Assembly: GCA_009746045.1 (NCBI GenBank)
Contig: RPFO01000667.1
Coordinates: forward strand, 455,721-517,720
Direction of reading: 5' to 3'
DNA from: Mesostigma viride
Taxonomy: Eukaryota; Streptophyta; Mesostigmatophyceae; Mesostigmatales; Mesostigmataceae
Length of the DNA: 62,000 nt
Within the stretch, counting starts at the first letter, position 1. Each line of letters starts with the position of its first letter. Below the pieces are notes generated by a model that was not told where the DNA came from, searched no databases, and saw only the letters and a program-made list of their open reading frames with translations. Positions 20,377 to 29,668 of this stretch are shown here, piece by piece. The position numbers were made by a program, and so were the translations under genes.

Positions 20377-21400
20377 CTGCACAACCAGTGCAAGGTGGCC
20401 ATGCACAGCACTACTTGATTGCGTCATGTGGTATCCTACATAGCTAGTTGCGCCGATACAGTTGGTGATAGCCAGTCAGAATGCACAACAAAACACTTGC
20501 TTGTGTCAAGACGACCTGCAGGCATGCCCAACCGCAGACTTCTTACAAGTAATCACAAGTTAAGCGAATAATCAAGGCTACCAACGACCGCACCAATGGA
20601 GAAGGCCAGTGACAAATGAATCAGTGGAAGCGCGCCTGCCACAATTAATACTCCATACAGACACCATCGCCATGCGACTTTGTCAAAAGAACGTGAACAA
20701 TGCAGGTGCACCAGAGAACCATCGCAGCATGATCCATAGAAGATCAGGGAACCGAGTTGCAAAAGGCATTGAGGTGCGGCGAAACTGCGCAAGCTGAACC
20801 CATGTGCACGGTCATTGCATACATGTGGCCGACAAGCCAGAAAGTGCTGCCGCCAATGGTTGTGTAGAGAACCATGCACGCCATGTGCATCTAGAGACCC
20901 TACTAAAGATCCTATTAGAGACCCCATGAGAGACCCTAGTAGAGACCCTACGAGAGACACTACTAGAGAGCTACCAGTGACAAATCATGCAAGTTGCACG
21001 CGCATGCATGCCATCGCAGGCACCATCAGGCCAAGAAGGCTACTTAGGAGTGACACGTGCACGCGATTAGTATGGTTCTAAGCTCAGAGCACTCTGACAT
21101 AATATACGCAGGCCTACTCAGCTGCATGCACACAAAAGGCATTTCCATGCCAGGAAACATGCGGCAGCTATCACAGCCAGGAATCAATTTAACACGTAAA
21201 TATATAGACAAGAGGTCCTAGCTTGAATCCGTGTTGGAGCTACTTGAACTTTTGCGTTTTTGGGTCCCGGCGCTCGGCAGCATGTAGTTTACTATTTGTT
21301 GCTTCAATGCCTTGCCAATACACATTGACATTTGACAGAAATGCAGACAAGTATGCACGCGCTTGCTGCCAGCTCACCACGCTGAATTCCTGATACTTAC
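20377..21400. other. Intron between exons 1 and 2
   Basis: Contains a degenerate tandem array of GAGACCCTACTA-like units at about 20,892–20,970 (12–15 bp period). The minus-strand frame across it (G-S-L repeats) is a by-product. No additional module was found. Confidence 0.55.
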
Positions 21401-21542
21401 AATAGCCACCGGAGGGGTCCCTCAACGCATCAACGATGTTGCTCCCCACGAAGGCCACCAGAACGATGGGAAGTAGGACCATCGCAATCCGTGACACGGA
21501 GGTTTGGAGCCCAGCGCTGGATAGCTGGAATGAAGACATCAT
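21401..21542 (-). CDS. Exon 1 of the Cys-rich module gene: signal peptide
   Basis: The minus-strand frame opens with ATG at 21,542 and again at 21,482. From the second ATG the peptide begins MVLLPIVLVAFVGSNIVDA, a typical short n-region, hydrophobic core and small-residue cleavage area. It is followed by a short linker ending G-G-Y. The frame reaches a strong donor (GTAAGTATC, just left of 21,401) one base into a codon, i.e. phase 1. This matches the phase of every downstream module exon. Reading on through the donor gives only about 50 more codons. Which ATG is used cannot be decided; the second gives the cleaner signal peptide. If the 20,376 exon follows directly, the first intron is about 1 kb. 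Confidence 0.6.
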
Positions 21543-22509
21543 GTAGATTGGTAACGATCAATGCTGCAGACGATCCCACCAGAATTGTCGATGTCTCAGC
21601 TTGCTGCCCACTGCATGAGAGGAAAAAACAAGGTTGCAATTAAAATTAGCAGACATCCACGCCCCCCCCCCAAAAAAAAAAATCACTTAGTACATGAAGT
21701 CACCTCTCATGACATACTCCCATGCAGCCTCAGTCTGTCGACCATGAATTCGATCATGATATCTCTACAAAGTGGGATGTTATTATTAGTATGGTACATG
21801 TCAGCTCGAGGCAAAGACAGAGACTGCACAGTAGATACTACTAGCGTGCCGCATTAACAGTTGATCCCCCGGGGAACTGCCAACGATGATGATGCATGAC
21901 CATGCCACACAATCACTCAAATAGTACTGTAAATGATACAACATGATGTGCCATACCATTGCAGATGCTATTCCTGTTTGAGTAGCCGGTTTGCGACCAC
22001 TGGGCACTGCTGGTCAGTATGTACTGGCTAGCTAAGAAATGCATTAATTCTTGGCCTGCAGCGACTGGTAAGCCAAATATATACTAGTGTAGTACTAGGC
22101 TGGCTGATGATGCCCGTACGTACAACCAAGGTAGGTAGCCTACACTTAGCTCCTCTTCTACCTACAGATACATACACTGCTCTTTACTAACCTGACTGGC
22201 AATATTCGGGCCGGATGCATAGTTCTTTATAACCTAGCTTATATTGAATGATTAATCAAATATACGTATACGTACGTAATAACCTAGCTAGTGCTAAGCG
22301 GCCGGGAGGATCTGCAAGCGGGCAAGGCTAGTGGTAGTAAATTACTCAAATCCACGCGGGTGATCCATTGATTCCATTCCAGCACACTGAAGGCTTATCC
22401 GCGGCCACGTATCTATCTTACTAAAACTCAGCTGTTACTGGCATTATAAATAATCTGTTTTCTCTTTGATACTAATATATAATTATATATATTCCCTATA
22501 TTCAGTGAT
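21543..22509. other. Upstream region of the Cys-rich gene; no gene seen
   Basis: Holds a C-run followed by an A-run at 21,661–21,681 and AT-rich sequence at 22,470–22,505. The promoter of the Cys-rich gene should lie at its left end, but no defined element is evident. Confidence 0.5.
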
Positions 22510-23943
22510 AGGGGAAAAACATGCGTGGACGATAGGAATTATAGCACCGGCGGGCTTCAAAGTGCCGGACGGCAGGCGGTACCACCATTCCGTGGCAGCT
22601 TGGCCCAGTTTGCTACCGGCTGGCACACGTTTTCAGTGAATTTTGGGCTCCAGATTTAAATGCAACGTGCGGTTTGAGGCAGGGGAAAACATGCGTGGAC
22701 GATAGGAATTATAGCACCGGCGGGCTTCAAAGTGCCGGACGGCAGGCGGTACCACCATTCCGTGGCAGCTTGGCCCAGTTTGCTACCGGCTGGCACACGT
22801 TTTCAGTGAATTTTGGGCTCCAGATTTAAATGCAACGTGCGGTTTGAGGCAGGGGAAAACATGCGTGGACGATAGGAATTATAGCACCGGCGGGCTTCAA
22901 AGTGCCGGATGGCAGGCGGTACCACCATTCCGTGGCAGCTTGGCCCAGTTTGCTACCGGCTGGCACACGTTTTCAGTGAATTTTGGGCTCCAGATTTAAA
23001 TGCAACGTGCGGTTTGAGGCAGGGGAAAACATGCGTGGACGATAGGAATTATAGCACCGGCGGGCTTCAAAGTGCCGGACGGCAGGCGGTACCACCATTC
23101 CGTGGCAGCTTGGCCCAGTTTGCTACCGGCTGGCACACGTTTTCAGTGAATTTTGGGCTCCAGATTTAAATGCAACGTGCGGTTTGAGGCAGGGGAAAAC
23201 ATGCGTGGACGATAGGAATTATAGCACCGGCGGGCTTCAAAGTGCCGGACGGCAGGCGGTACCACCATTCCGTGGCAGCTTGGCCCAGTTTGCTACCGGC
23301 TGGCACACGTTTTCAGTGAATTTTGGGCTCCAGATTTAAATGCAACGTGCGGTTTGAGGCAGGGGAAAACATGCGTGGACGATAGGAATTATAGCACCGG
23401 CGGGCTTCAAAGTGCCGGACGGCAGGCGGTACCACCATTCCGTGGCAGCTTGGCCCAGTTTGCTACCGGCTGGCACACGTTTTCAGTGAATTTTGGGCTC
23501 CAGATTTAAATGCAACGTGCGGTTTGAGGCAGGGGAAAACATGCGTGGACGATAGGAATTATAGCACCGGCGGGCTTCAAAGTGCCGGACGGCAGGCGGT
23601 ACCACCATTCCGTGGCAGCTTGGCCCAGTTTGCTACCGGCTGGCACACGTTTTCAGTGAATTTTGGGCTCCAGATTTAAATGCAACGTGCGGTTTGAGGC
23701 AGGGGAAAACATGCGTGGACGATAGGAATTATAGCACCGGCGGGCTTCAAAGTGCCGGACGGCAGGCGGTACCACCATTCCGTGGCAGCTTGGCCCAGTT
23801 TGCTACCGGCTGGCACACGTTTTCAGTGAATTTTGGGCTCCAGATTTAAATGCAACGTGCGGTTTGAGGCAGGGGAAAACATGCGTGGACGATAGGAATT
23901 ATAGCACCGGCGGGCTTCAAAGTGCCGGACGGCAGGCGGTACC
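22510..23943 (+). repeat. 170-bp monomer array, 8 copies plus 73 bp, at the 5' end of a LINE
   Basis: Units begin at 22,510 and then every 170 bp from 22,681 to 23,871, starting AGGGGAAAACATGCGTGG. The copies are almost identical (one C/T difference near 22,907 and one extra A in the first). The last unit stops after about 73 bp and the GC-rich LINE leader begins directly. Position and truncated last unit resemble the monomeric 5' promoter arrays of some LINEs. Promoter function is inferred. Confidence 0.85.
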
Positions 23944-24056
23944 GCGACCGCAGCGCGTTGGGGGGCTGCCGCCCCCCAAACCCCCGCGTGGGGGGCTCCG
24001 CCCCCCACACCCCCCGCCCCCCCCCTCGGTGGCTGCCACGCCTGCCCTGATTGTTC

Positions 24057-24839
24057 ATGGACGACCCACGACCCCCTTCGCCCAACGGCTCCCCCGCTCC
24101 CCGGTTGGCGCCTCGGCGGTCCTCTCGGCTTGCGGCCCTTCTTGCGGAGGTGGGCGACCCGGCTGCGGGGGGCTCGGGCGCCCCGGTCTCCCCCTCCTTG
24201 GTCTGCGAGGTCTGCCGGAGCGGGCACCGCGGGCACCACATGTTAGTTTGTGATGCTTGCAATTCCGGGTGGCACTTGCAGTGTCTTACTCCCCGGCTCT
24301 ACCGGGTCCCGCCGGGCTCCTGGACGTGCCCGCGCTGTCCCCCCCGGCGGGCCCCCGGGCTGCCCTCCCCGCTGGGTGCTCCGGCCCCCTGCCCCGTGTG
24401 CCCCCCTGCCGAGGCCCTCGGGGCGGGCCGTGGCCTGCCCGATGGGGCCGCCGTTGCTCGGGCCCTGGCGCCCTCGGCCCCGGGGCCCCACCCGTCGCCT
24501 GGCCCCGCCGACGGGGGCGCGGCGCTGTCGCCTGGGCTGAGCCCGGCCGACCCCCGGCGGGCCTGGCGACCCCGGCGCCCGCCCCCGGCCCCTCGCTCCC
24601 CGACGCTCTGGCCTCCCTTCCCCCGGCCGCGGTTGGCCACCCAGCCGCCACCCCCGTCCTTGCCGCGTGGGACGGCGGCCCCCGGGCCCACGCGTTCACC
24701 TCGTGGCCGCCCTCGCACATTGTCGGCGTGGTGGGCCGCGCCACCTTTTCTTGGGCGTACTGCCCTTTGTTGCTGGACGCGGTCGGGCTCCAGGCCGCCT
24801 TCCCCTCGCTCCCTAGGCCCCCGGCCTTCCTGGCCCTAG
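24057..24839 (+). CDS. RLE-LINE N-terminal region: PHD finger
   Basis: The first ATG (24,057) opens a Pro/Arg/Ala-rich leader followed by a C4HC3 PHD finger (C-E-V-C … C-D-A-C … W-H-L-Q-C … W-T-C-P-R-C, about residues 50–94). In the PHD family this fold reads histone H3 tails, so it may dock the retrotransposition complex on chromatin. The 3' half of this frame is low-complexity Pro-rich. The real protein probably switches frame around 24,540–24,700, since the +2 frame reads sensible sequence (S-W-P-P-S-H-I-V-G-V-V-G-R-A-T-F) up to 24,883. Confidence 0.82.
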   Translation: MDDPRPPSPNGSPAPRLAPRRSSRLAALLAEVGDPAAGGSGAPVSPSLVCEVCRSGHRGHHMLVCDACNSGWHLQCLTPRLYRVPPGSWTCPRCPPRRAPGLPSPLGAPAPCPVCPPAEALGAGRGLPDGAAVARALAPSAPGPHPSPGPADGGAALSPGLSPADPRRAWRPRRPPPAPRSPTLWPPFPRPRLATQPPPPSLPRGTAAPGPTRSPRGRPRTLSAWWAAPPFLGRTALCCWTRSGSRPPSPRSLGPRPSWP

Positions 24840-24879
24840 TTGCGCAGGTGCGGGCGACATTTCTTTCCGCCGCCCCCCG

Positions 24880-25512
24880 GTGACGGCCTCGACTCTTTGG
24901 GGGTATGTCTTGGAAGGATATCACGCCGGCTGCCGGCTGCCGTGGCATCTCCCGGCCGCCCGGCAGGAAGAGCTGCTTTCCCTGGACGAGCGGGTGGGTC
25001 AGGCGGTGGTCGAGTTCGTCACGGCGGTGGCTCGAGACGCACAGGTCTCGGTGCGGGCGGCCTACCTCGCGGGCGGCGCCGACCTGGGCCTCATGTCCCC
25101 GCGGCAGCTTCGCCTCTTCTTGGACGCCCAGGCCCCGCCTCCCGGCCCGGTTGCCAGTGGGGGCTTTCTCATCACCTCCCTCAGCCTGGCGCAGGCCGCC
25201 ATGCTGCGTGTGGAGTTCGGGGCCCCCATCGCGGTTCAGGGCGGCCAGGCCATCTTGGTGGACTCGGCCGGGCGCGCCCAGCCCCTAACCGCGGGGACGC
25301 CTGTTTCTGCCTTCCTCCACGACATCCTGGAGTTGGCAGGCATCCCGCACGAATGGCACCCCGCGGCTGACCAACCGGTCGGCATCCTCTCGCGCGCCCA
25401 GATTGCCGCCTCCCGGGTTGCTGGGAGGCCGGCTGGGACCCGCCCCCCCTCATGTCCGGTCCCTTCTGGAGGGGGACGACCCCGAGTCGGGCTCCTGTGC
25501 CATCTGCCTTGA
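24880..25512 (+). CDS. RLE-LINE middle region, unknown domain
   Basis: A 210-codon frame whose ATG overlaps the stop of the preceding frame (ATGA at 24,880–24,883). It is rich in Leu, Ala and Gly with well-formed helical segments (E-L-L-S-L-D-E-R-V-G-Q-A-V-V-E-F). The last ~40 codons are probably out of frame, because the RING frame starts at about 25,403. No family recognised. It is likely one segment of a single ORF broken by indels. Confidence 0.55.
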   Translation: MTASTLWGYVLEGYHAGCRLPWHLPAARQEELLSLDERVGQAVVEFVTAVARDAQVSVRAAYLAGGADLGLMSPRQLRLFLDAQAPPPGPVASGGFLITSLSLAQAAMLRVEFGAPIAVQGGQAILVDSAGRAQPLTAGTPVSAFLHDILELAGIPHEWHPAADQPVGILSRAQIAASRVAGRPAGTRPPSCPVPSGGGRPRVGLLCHLP

Positions 25513-26401
25513 GCCCTTCCGGCCGGGGGATGGCTTGTGTCGCCTGCCCGCGTGCGGCCACACATTCCATCAAGCGTGCATCGCGCGCAGCTTGCTCCAC
25601 TCCGTGCCGCGCTGCCCGTTGTGCCGGGCTGTTGTGCCGCCCCCTGGGACTGCGCTTCCTCTCGGCCCGCCCCCGGTCTCGCTGGGTCCCCTGCCGGGTC
25701 CCCACCGGGCCCCGGGGCCAGCTGCCTCCCCGACCCCTCGGCCTCCGCCCCCGGCCTCGTTGCCGGGGCCTGGGGTGGTCGCGGGCGCGCTGGCGAGTCC
25801 CCCTGGGAGGGGCGCCGGCGTTCTCGATCCCCCTCCGCTGGGGGTCTCCCCGGTGGGCACTGCCTCCTCCGTGGCCCCGGCGGGCCTGCCGGGCGCTGGT
25901 CGGGTCGTGGTGCGCGCGCCTGCCGGCCCGGCTGGGGAGACGCCGCAGGCCCCACGTCCTGCCTTTGCTGGCGCCGCTCCCCGCCACTCAGCGCCCGCCG
26001 ACGGCCTTCACCGGTGTGCCGTGCTGCTTCCCACGGGGTCCCCGTGTGCGGGTGTGTTCCACAACCGTAACCTCCTCTGCCAGCACCTTCGCGCTGTGCA
26101 CCCCGATCTCGGCGCGGCGGATCTGCAGGCCATGAGCTGTTACCGGTGCCCGGAAGCTCACTGCCAGCGGGTGTACTCCATTCACGGGCGCGCTCAGCAC
26201 GCGCGCGCCTGTGTTGCTCAACGGCCCCTCAACCGGCCAGCAGTCCCGGCCCCCTCCCCCCCTCCCGCCTCGGCTCCCCCGGCTCCCAGCCCCCGCCGCC
26301 CGACTACTCGGCCAGTTGGCGTTGGCTTGACACGGTCCCTGGGATGCATGCGCCATCAACCCGACGTCTACCCTGACCGACCTCCCCCACCGCGCGCGTA
26401 G
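25403..26401 (+). CDS. RLE-LINE: RING-H2 finger plus C2H2-type fingers
   Basis: The 332-codon frame contains a RING-H2 finger at about residues 32–76 (C-A-I-C … C-G-H-T-F-H-Q-A-C … C-P-L-C), the C3H2C3 ligand set of E3 ubiquitin ligases. A long Pro-rich linker follows, then two C2H2/CCHC-like fingers (H-L-R-A-V-H; C-Y-R-C … H-A-R-A-C). R2-type elements commonly have N-terminal C2H2 fingers that bind target DNA; a RING finger is unusual. The final ~30 codons are probably out of frame. E3 activity is inferred from ligands only. Confidence 0.82.
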   Translation: MPPPGLLGGRLGPAPPHVRSLLEGDDPESGSCAICLEPFRPGDGLCRLPACGHTFHQACIARSLLHSVPRCPLCRAVVPPPGTALPLGPPPVSLGPLPGPHRAPGPAASPTPRPPPPASLPGPGVVAGALASPPGRGAGVLDPPPLGVSPVGTASSVAPAGLPGAGRVVVRAPAGPAGETPQAPRPAFAGAAPRHSAPADGLHRCAVLLPTGSPCAGVFHNRNLLCQHLRAVHPDLGAADLQAMSCYRCPEAHCQRVYSIHGRAQHARACVAQRPLNRPAVPAPSPPPASAPPAPSPRRPTTRPVGVGLTRSLGCMRHQPDVYPDRPPPPRA

Positions 26402-26438
26402 CCTTTTCGCGCAATGTGCAATCGTTTCTCTCCGGCGC

Positions 26439-27119
26439 ATGCACGCCGCTCCGGACGACCCGCTGGGCTTTAAACTGCACATGGTGACCCCCCGCCTGCT
26501 CCTCACCCCTCTCGGGCGTGGTGTGCGCGGCCTCCAGGGTGCGGTTATTGCCCGTTGCCGACGCTTTCTGCAGGGGGACTGGGAGGGGCTGTTTGGCGTG
26601 CCGCCCCCGCGCACGGCCCGGCTGTCGGGGGAGGTCAACTTCGAGCGGGTGGCCGCCGACGTCATCCGCCTCGTCCGCGAGGGGCAGCTCAGCCGGGCCA
26701 TGACCCGCTTGGAAATGGCCAAGCTCGCCCCCGCCAATGCGGCTACCCTGGCGGCCTTGGAGGCTCTTCACCCTGCGGAGCCCGGATTCCAGCTGCCCGT
26801 GCCGGACCCCCTGCCGGCCCCCCTCCGGCTGGACCGCGACTGCTTCCTGGAGGTGATGCGTGAGGTCCCGCGGGCTTCCTCTACCGGGCCGTCGGGCTGG
26901 CGCTACGAGCACTTGGAGGTCCTGGTGGGGCATGGGGGCGAGGACATTCTCTTTGACACCCTCATTGACCTGGCGGCTGGTCGCGTTCCTCCCGCTGCGC
27001 GCGAGTGGTTAGCGGGCGCTCGCCTCCTCGCTCTGCTCAAGGGTGTCTTGCCCCCCCCGAGGGCAAGGTGCGCCCGATCGCCTGCGGTGAGGTGCTCCGC
27101 AAGCTCGTGGGCAAAGTGA
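26439..27119 (+). CDS. RLE-LINE: start of the reverse transcriptase region
   Basis: This frame encodes the region before the RT palm (P-S-G-W-R-Y-E-H-L, the start of RT in R2-like elements, about residue 145). It is open well upstream of the first Met, toward 26,350. It is correct only to about 27,050. There an 8-base C-run (27,051–27,058) shifts the reading, and RT continues in the frame of 27,005–29,215. Confidence 0.8.
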   Translation: MHAAPDDPLGFKLHMVTPRLLLTPLGRGVRGLQGAVIARCRRFLQGDWEGLFGVPPPRTARLSGEVNFERVAADVIRLVREGQLSRAMTRLEMAKLAPANAATLAALEALHPAEPGFQLPVPDPLPAPLRLDRDCFLEVMREVPRASSTGPSGWRYEHLEVLVGHGGEDILFDTLIDLAAGRVPPAAREWLAGARLLALLKGVLPPPRARCARSPAVRCSASSWAK

Positions 27120-29215
27120 TCTGCCGCCAAAAGGCGCCCGAGCTCCGTGCCTTTTTCTGCCCGCCCCTCGCAGCGGGTGAGACCTCGGTGGCGGCCCAGC
27201 TGGGGGTGACGACTCCAGGCGGGGCGGATATCCTCATCCATTCGGTGCAGGCCTACCTCGAGGCCCACCCCACCCACGCTGTCGTCAAGGTCGACTGCCA
27301 CAACGCGTTCAACAGTCTGTCCCGCGCCAGCATGTTTGCGGCCGTCATGGAGTCCTTCGAGGACTTGTACGCTTGGACAGCCGTGTGCTACGGCCAGCCC
27401 GGCCAACTGGTTCACATCATGGAGGACGGCACTCGCGGCGGCCTGCTGTCGCGGTCGGGCACCCAGCAAGGGGACCCCCTGGGACCCCTGTACTTTGCCG
27501 CCCCCCTCCAGGGTTGCCTCCAAGCGGTCCATGCTGCCCACCCGGCGGTCGCTATTCAGGCCTACTTGGATGATATCTACCTGCTGGGCCCTGTGCCGGA
27601 CACCACCGCGGCTCTGCTGGCACTGCAGACCGCGGTGGCCGACATCAACCTCCAGTTGACCCTTGCCAAGTGCGCGGTGTACTCGCCCCAAGGTGATTGC
27701 TCCGGCTTTCCGCCCCAGCTCTTGGGCCGGGACGAGCGCCTCCATGGGTTGGATGTCCTCGGCGTTCCGGTTGGCGACCCCGCGTTTGTCATCGATGCTC
27801 TGCGGGCCGCCCTCGAGGCACGCACTGAGGTACTGCCCTTGATTGCGCGCCTTCATGATTCGCAGACCAAGGGTCTGCTTCTGTGGTTTTGCGCTCACCC
27901 TCGCGTCGTTCACTGGCTCCGGGGCGCTCTTCCGTCTCAGGTCCGGCTGGCCGCCGAGGGCCACGACGAACGCATCCAGTCGGCCTTGGCGCAGCTGGTC
28001 CCGGGCCCCGACCTCCCGCCACATGCTATTCGCATTGCCTCCCTGCCTGCACGGATGGGTGGCTGCGGTCTGACTCGTGCCGCCCGGCTGGCCCCAGCAG
28101 CCTTTTTGGGCTCCGTCGCTCAGTCGTGGGCGGAAAGCTGCCGGCTCCTGCCCCTTTTGGCAACGGCAGCGCCTGACCTCCTGGACCCCAGCAGCCCTTT
28201 GCCCTTCGTCACCGCCATCCAGGAGGCCTATGCTGAGATCCAGCAGGCCTGTTCTCCCGTCCGTGCCGCTCAGGCGGTACAGCGCCACCTCCCTCGCGGC
28301 ACTCCCTCGGTCGCCTCCGTTCAATCTCCCGCCGCATTCCCTGCTCGCGTCATCGATAAACACCAGAAAACCTACGCGGGTATTCTGCACACGGCTGATT
28401 GGATTGCTCTTTTCGCGGACCTCAACGCCCAGGGACGTGCGTGGCTGTTCTCGCTTTCCTTGCGGAGTGTGGGCTCGGCGTACCTTCGTGCTCTTCCCAT
28501 GGCCCCCCCATTCGCCTTGGCTCCCAGCCACTACTCGGTGGCGCTCCGGCACCAGCTATTTGCCCCGCAGCCTCTTGTTCCGGCCGGGCGGCCTTGTGGT
28601 AGCTGTGGGCAGCCGCTGGATCCCACGGGGACTCACTACCTTGCCTGCATGGGGGGCCAACAGAATCAGAATTGGTATTTGTATTTGCACACTGTCCTCC
28701 TGACGGTGGTGCTCGCCATGATTCGGTCGGTTTTCCCCCACGCGAACATCCGGTCCGAGGATGCGGATGGCGCTGCCTTCTATTCCCCCAACCACCGGCC
28801 TGACATCGTGGTGCTGGACTTTGAGGGGGGTGGCCGGCATCTGCTTATTGACGTTTCGGTGGCGCGGCCCTTGGCTCTTAGCCACGTGGCTGGGGCCTCC
28901 CTCACGGCAGGTTACACGGCGGACCGGGCGGAGCGGGCCAAGCTCCTGGCCTACGGCGACGTCGGGCACCATCGTGTGGTGCCCTTTGTCCTGGAGGAGT
29001 TTGGGGCCATGGGGCCCCTGACCTCCGCCTTCTTCAAGGAGTGTTGCCGGCTCCGGGAGGACCGGCTGGACCTGGAGGGCCAGCGGGCCCCATGGTCGGC
29101 GCGGACCTGGACGTCATATTGGCGTCAGCGCTTGTCGGTGGCGCTGACTCGGGCCATGGCGGACATCATGCTCCGCCGTACGCGGGCTGATTTTGCGGTG
29201 CAGCAGGGCTATTAG
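27005..29215 (+). CDS. RLE-LINE: reverse transcriptase, CCHC knuckle and restriction-like endonuclease
   Basis: The valid sequence begins near 27,058 (E-G-K-V-R-P-I-A-C-G-E). RT motifs: K-V-D-C-H-N-A-F-N-S-L; G-T-Q-Q-G-D-P-L-G-P; Y-L-D-D at residues 187–190. A C-x2-C … H-x4-C knuckle (C-G-S-C … H-Y-L-A-C) follows. Then comes the endonuclease signature R-P-D-I-V-V-L … L-L-I-D-V-S-V, matching the PD-(D/E)xK-type nuclease of R2-like elements. It ends with W-S-A-R-T-W-T-S-Y-W-R-Q-R and a short basic tail. The nuclease nicks target DNA and RT primes on the nick. Confidence 0.92.
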   Translation: MVSGRSPPRSAQGCLAPPEGKVRPIACGEVLRKLVGKVICRQKAPELRAFFCPPLAAGETSVAAQLGVTTPGGADILIHSVQAYLEAHPTHAVVKVDCHNAFNSLSRASMFAAVMESFEDLYAWTAVCYGQPGQLVHIMEDGTRGGLLSRSGTQQGDPLGPLYFAAPLQGCLQAVHAAHPAVAIQAYLDDIYLLGPVPDTTAALLALQTAVADINLQLTLAKCAVYSPQGDCSGFPPQLLGRDERLHGLDVLGVPVGDPAFVIDALRAALEARTEVLPLIARLHDSQTKGLLLWFCAHPRVVHWLRGALPSQVRLAAEGHDERIQSALAQLVPGPDLPPHAIRIASLPARMGGCGLTRAARLAPAAFLGSVAQSWAESCRLLPLLATAAPDLLDPSSPLPFVTAIQEAYAEIQQACSPVRAAQAVQRHLPRGTPSVASVQSPAAFPARVIDKHQKTYAGILHTADWIALFADLNAQGRAWLFSLSLRSVGSAYLRALPMAPPFALAPSHYSVALRHQLFAPQPLVPAGRPCGSCGQPLDPTGTHYLACMGGQQNQNWYLYLHTVLLTVVLAMIRSVFPHANIRSEDADGAAFYSPNHRPDIVVLDFEGGGRHLLIDVSVARPLALSHVAGASLTAGYTADRAERAKLLAYGDVGHHRVVPFVLEEFGAMGPLTSAFFKECCRLREDRLDLEGQRAPWSARTWTSYWRQRLSVALTRAMADIMLRRTRADFAVQQGY

Positions 29216-29370
29216 GTTCCTCCCGTTAGGCGTTTCCATTGGTCTTATCGTACTTCGTAGTATAGAGCTTTGACATGGCTCTGTATATAGGTTTATAGCT
29301 GGGCGTTTGCTTTGGTTTGAGTGATTTCACTCTGCTGTAAGTAATTATATTTTTAATATATATTCATTGA

Positions 29371-29668
29371 GCTGGACCTAGAGGGCCAGCGGGCCCCATG
29401 GTCGGCGCGGACCTGGACGTCATATTGGCGTCAGCGCTTGTCGGTGGCGCTGACTCGGGCCATGGCTGACATCATGCTCCGCCGTACGCGGGCTGATTTT
29501 GCGGTGCAGCAGGGCTATTAGGTTCCTCCCGTTAGGCGTTTCCATTGGTCTTATCGTAGTATAGAGCTTTGACATGGCTCTGTATATAGGTTTATAGCTG
29601 GGCGTTTGCTTTGGTTTGAGTGATTTCACTCTGCTGTAAGTAATTATATTTTTAATATATATATTCAT
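29371..29668 (+). mobile_element. 5'-truncated RLE-LINE copy (last ~150 bp of ORF plus 3' end)
   Basis: Sequence starting GCTGGACCTAGAGGGCC matches the end of the long copy's ORF and 3' UTR (from ~29,068) almost exactly. It ends in the same TTTTTAATATATATATTCAT tail. It sits immediately behind the long copy's tail. Confidence 0.9.

Larger units (their letters stand above)
557..21542 (-). other. Multi-exon gene for a secreted protein with tandem Cys-rich modules (at least 6 exons; continues beyond the window's left edge)
   Basis: I assembled this gene from splice signals and a repeated motif, not from a long ORF. Reading the minus strand, exon 1 encodes a signal peptide and five later exons each encode one module: C-(V/I)-D, 7–9 residues, D-x-G-C, about 4 residues, P-x-C, a variable stretch, then G-x-x-C. 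The first module departs slightly (C-T-N instead of C-V-D). Every module exon starts two bases before the codon of, or just ahead of, the first Cys and ends one base into a codon, so all introns are phase 1. The exon lengths are 123, 144, 198, 138 and 153 bp, all multiples of three. Donors are GTAAGT, GTATGT, GTGAGT, GTAAGT, GTACGT and GTATGT. No terminal exon is visible. I do not recognise the family; an extracellular or cell-wall role is inferred from the signal peptide and Cys spacing. Confidence 0.8.
22510..29366 (+). mobile_element. R2-type non-LTR retrotransposon, long copy (RLE family)
   Basis: The element has a monomer array, zinc-finger-rich N-terminal coding region, reverse transcriptase, CCHC knuckle, restriction-like endonuclease and an AT-rich 3' tail (TTTTTAATATATATTCATT). 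It is read on the plus strand. The endonuclease is C-terminal and no APE domain is present, as in R2/NeSL/CRE-type elements. Frames change several times at C-runs, so the copy is either decayed or carries assembly indels. No clear target duplication is visible. Confidence 0.85.

Noticed and set aside
20553-20960. Minus-strand ORF as another exon of the Cys-rich gene
   Set aside because: Half of it is a G-S-L repeat from a tandem array; an AG followed by a TGC codon occurs near 20,793, but the frame lacks the C-x-D/G-C/P-x-C pattern and soon hits a stop.
26903-28552. 549-codon minus-strand ORF across the RT region
   Set aside because: It is antisense to the well-supported RT frame; high GC produces long spurious ORFs on both strands.
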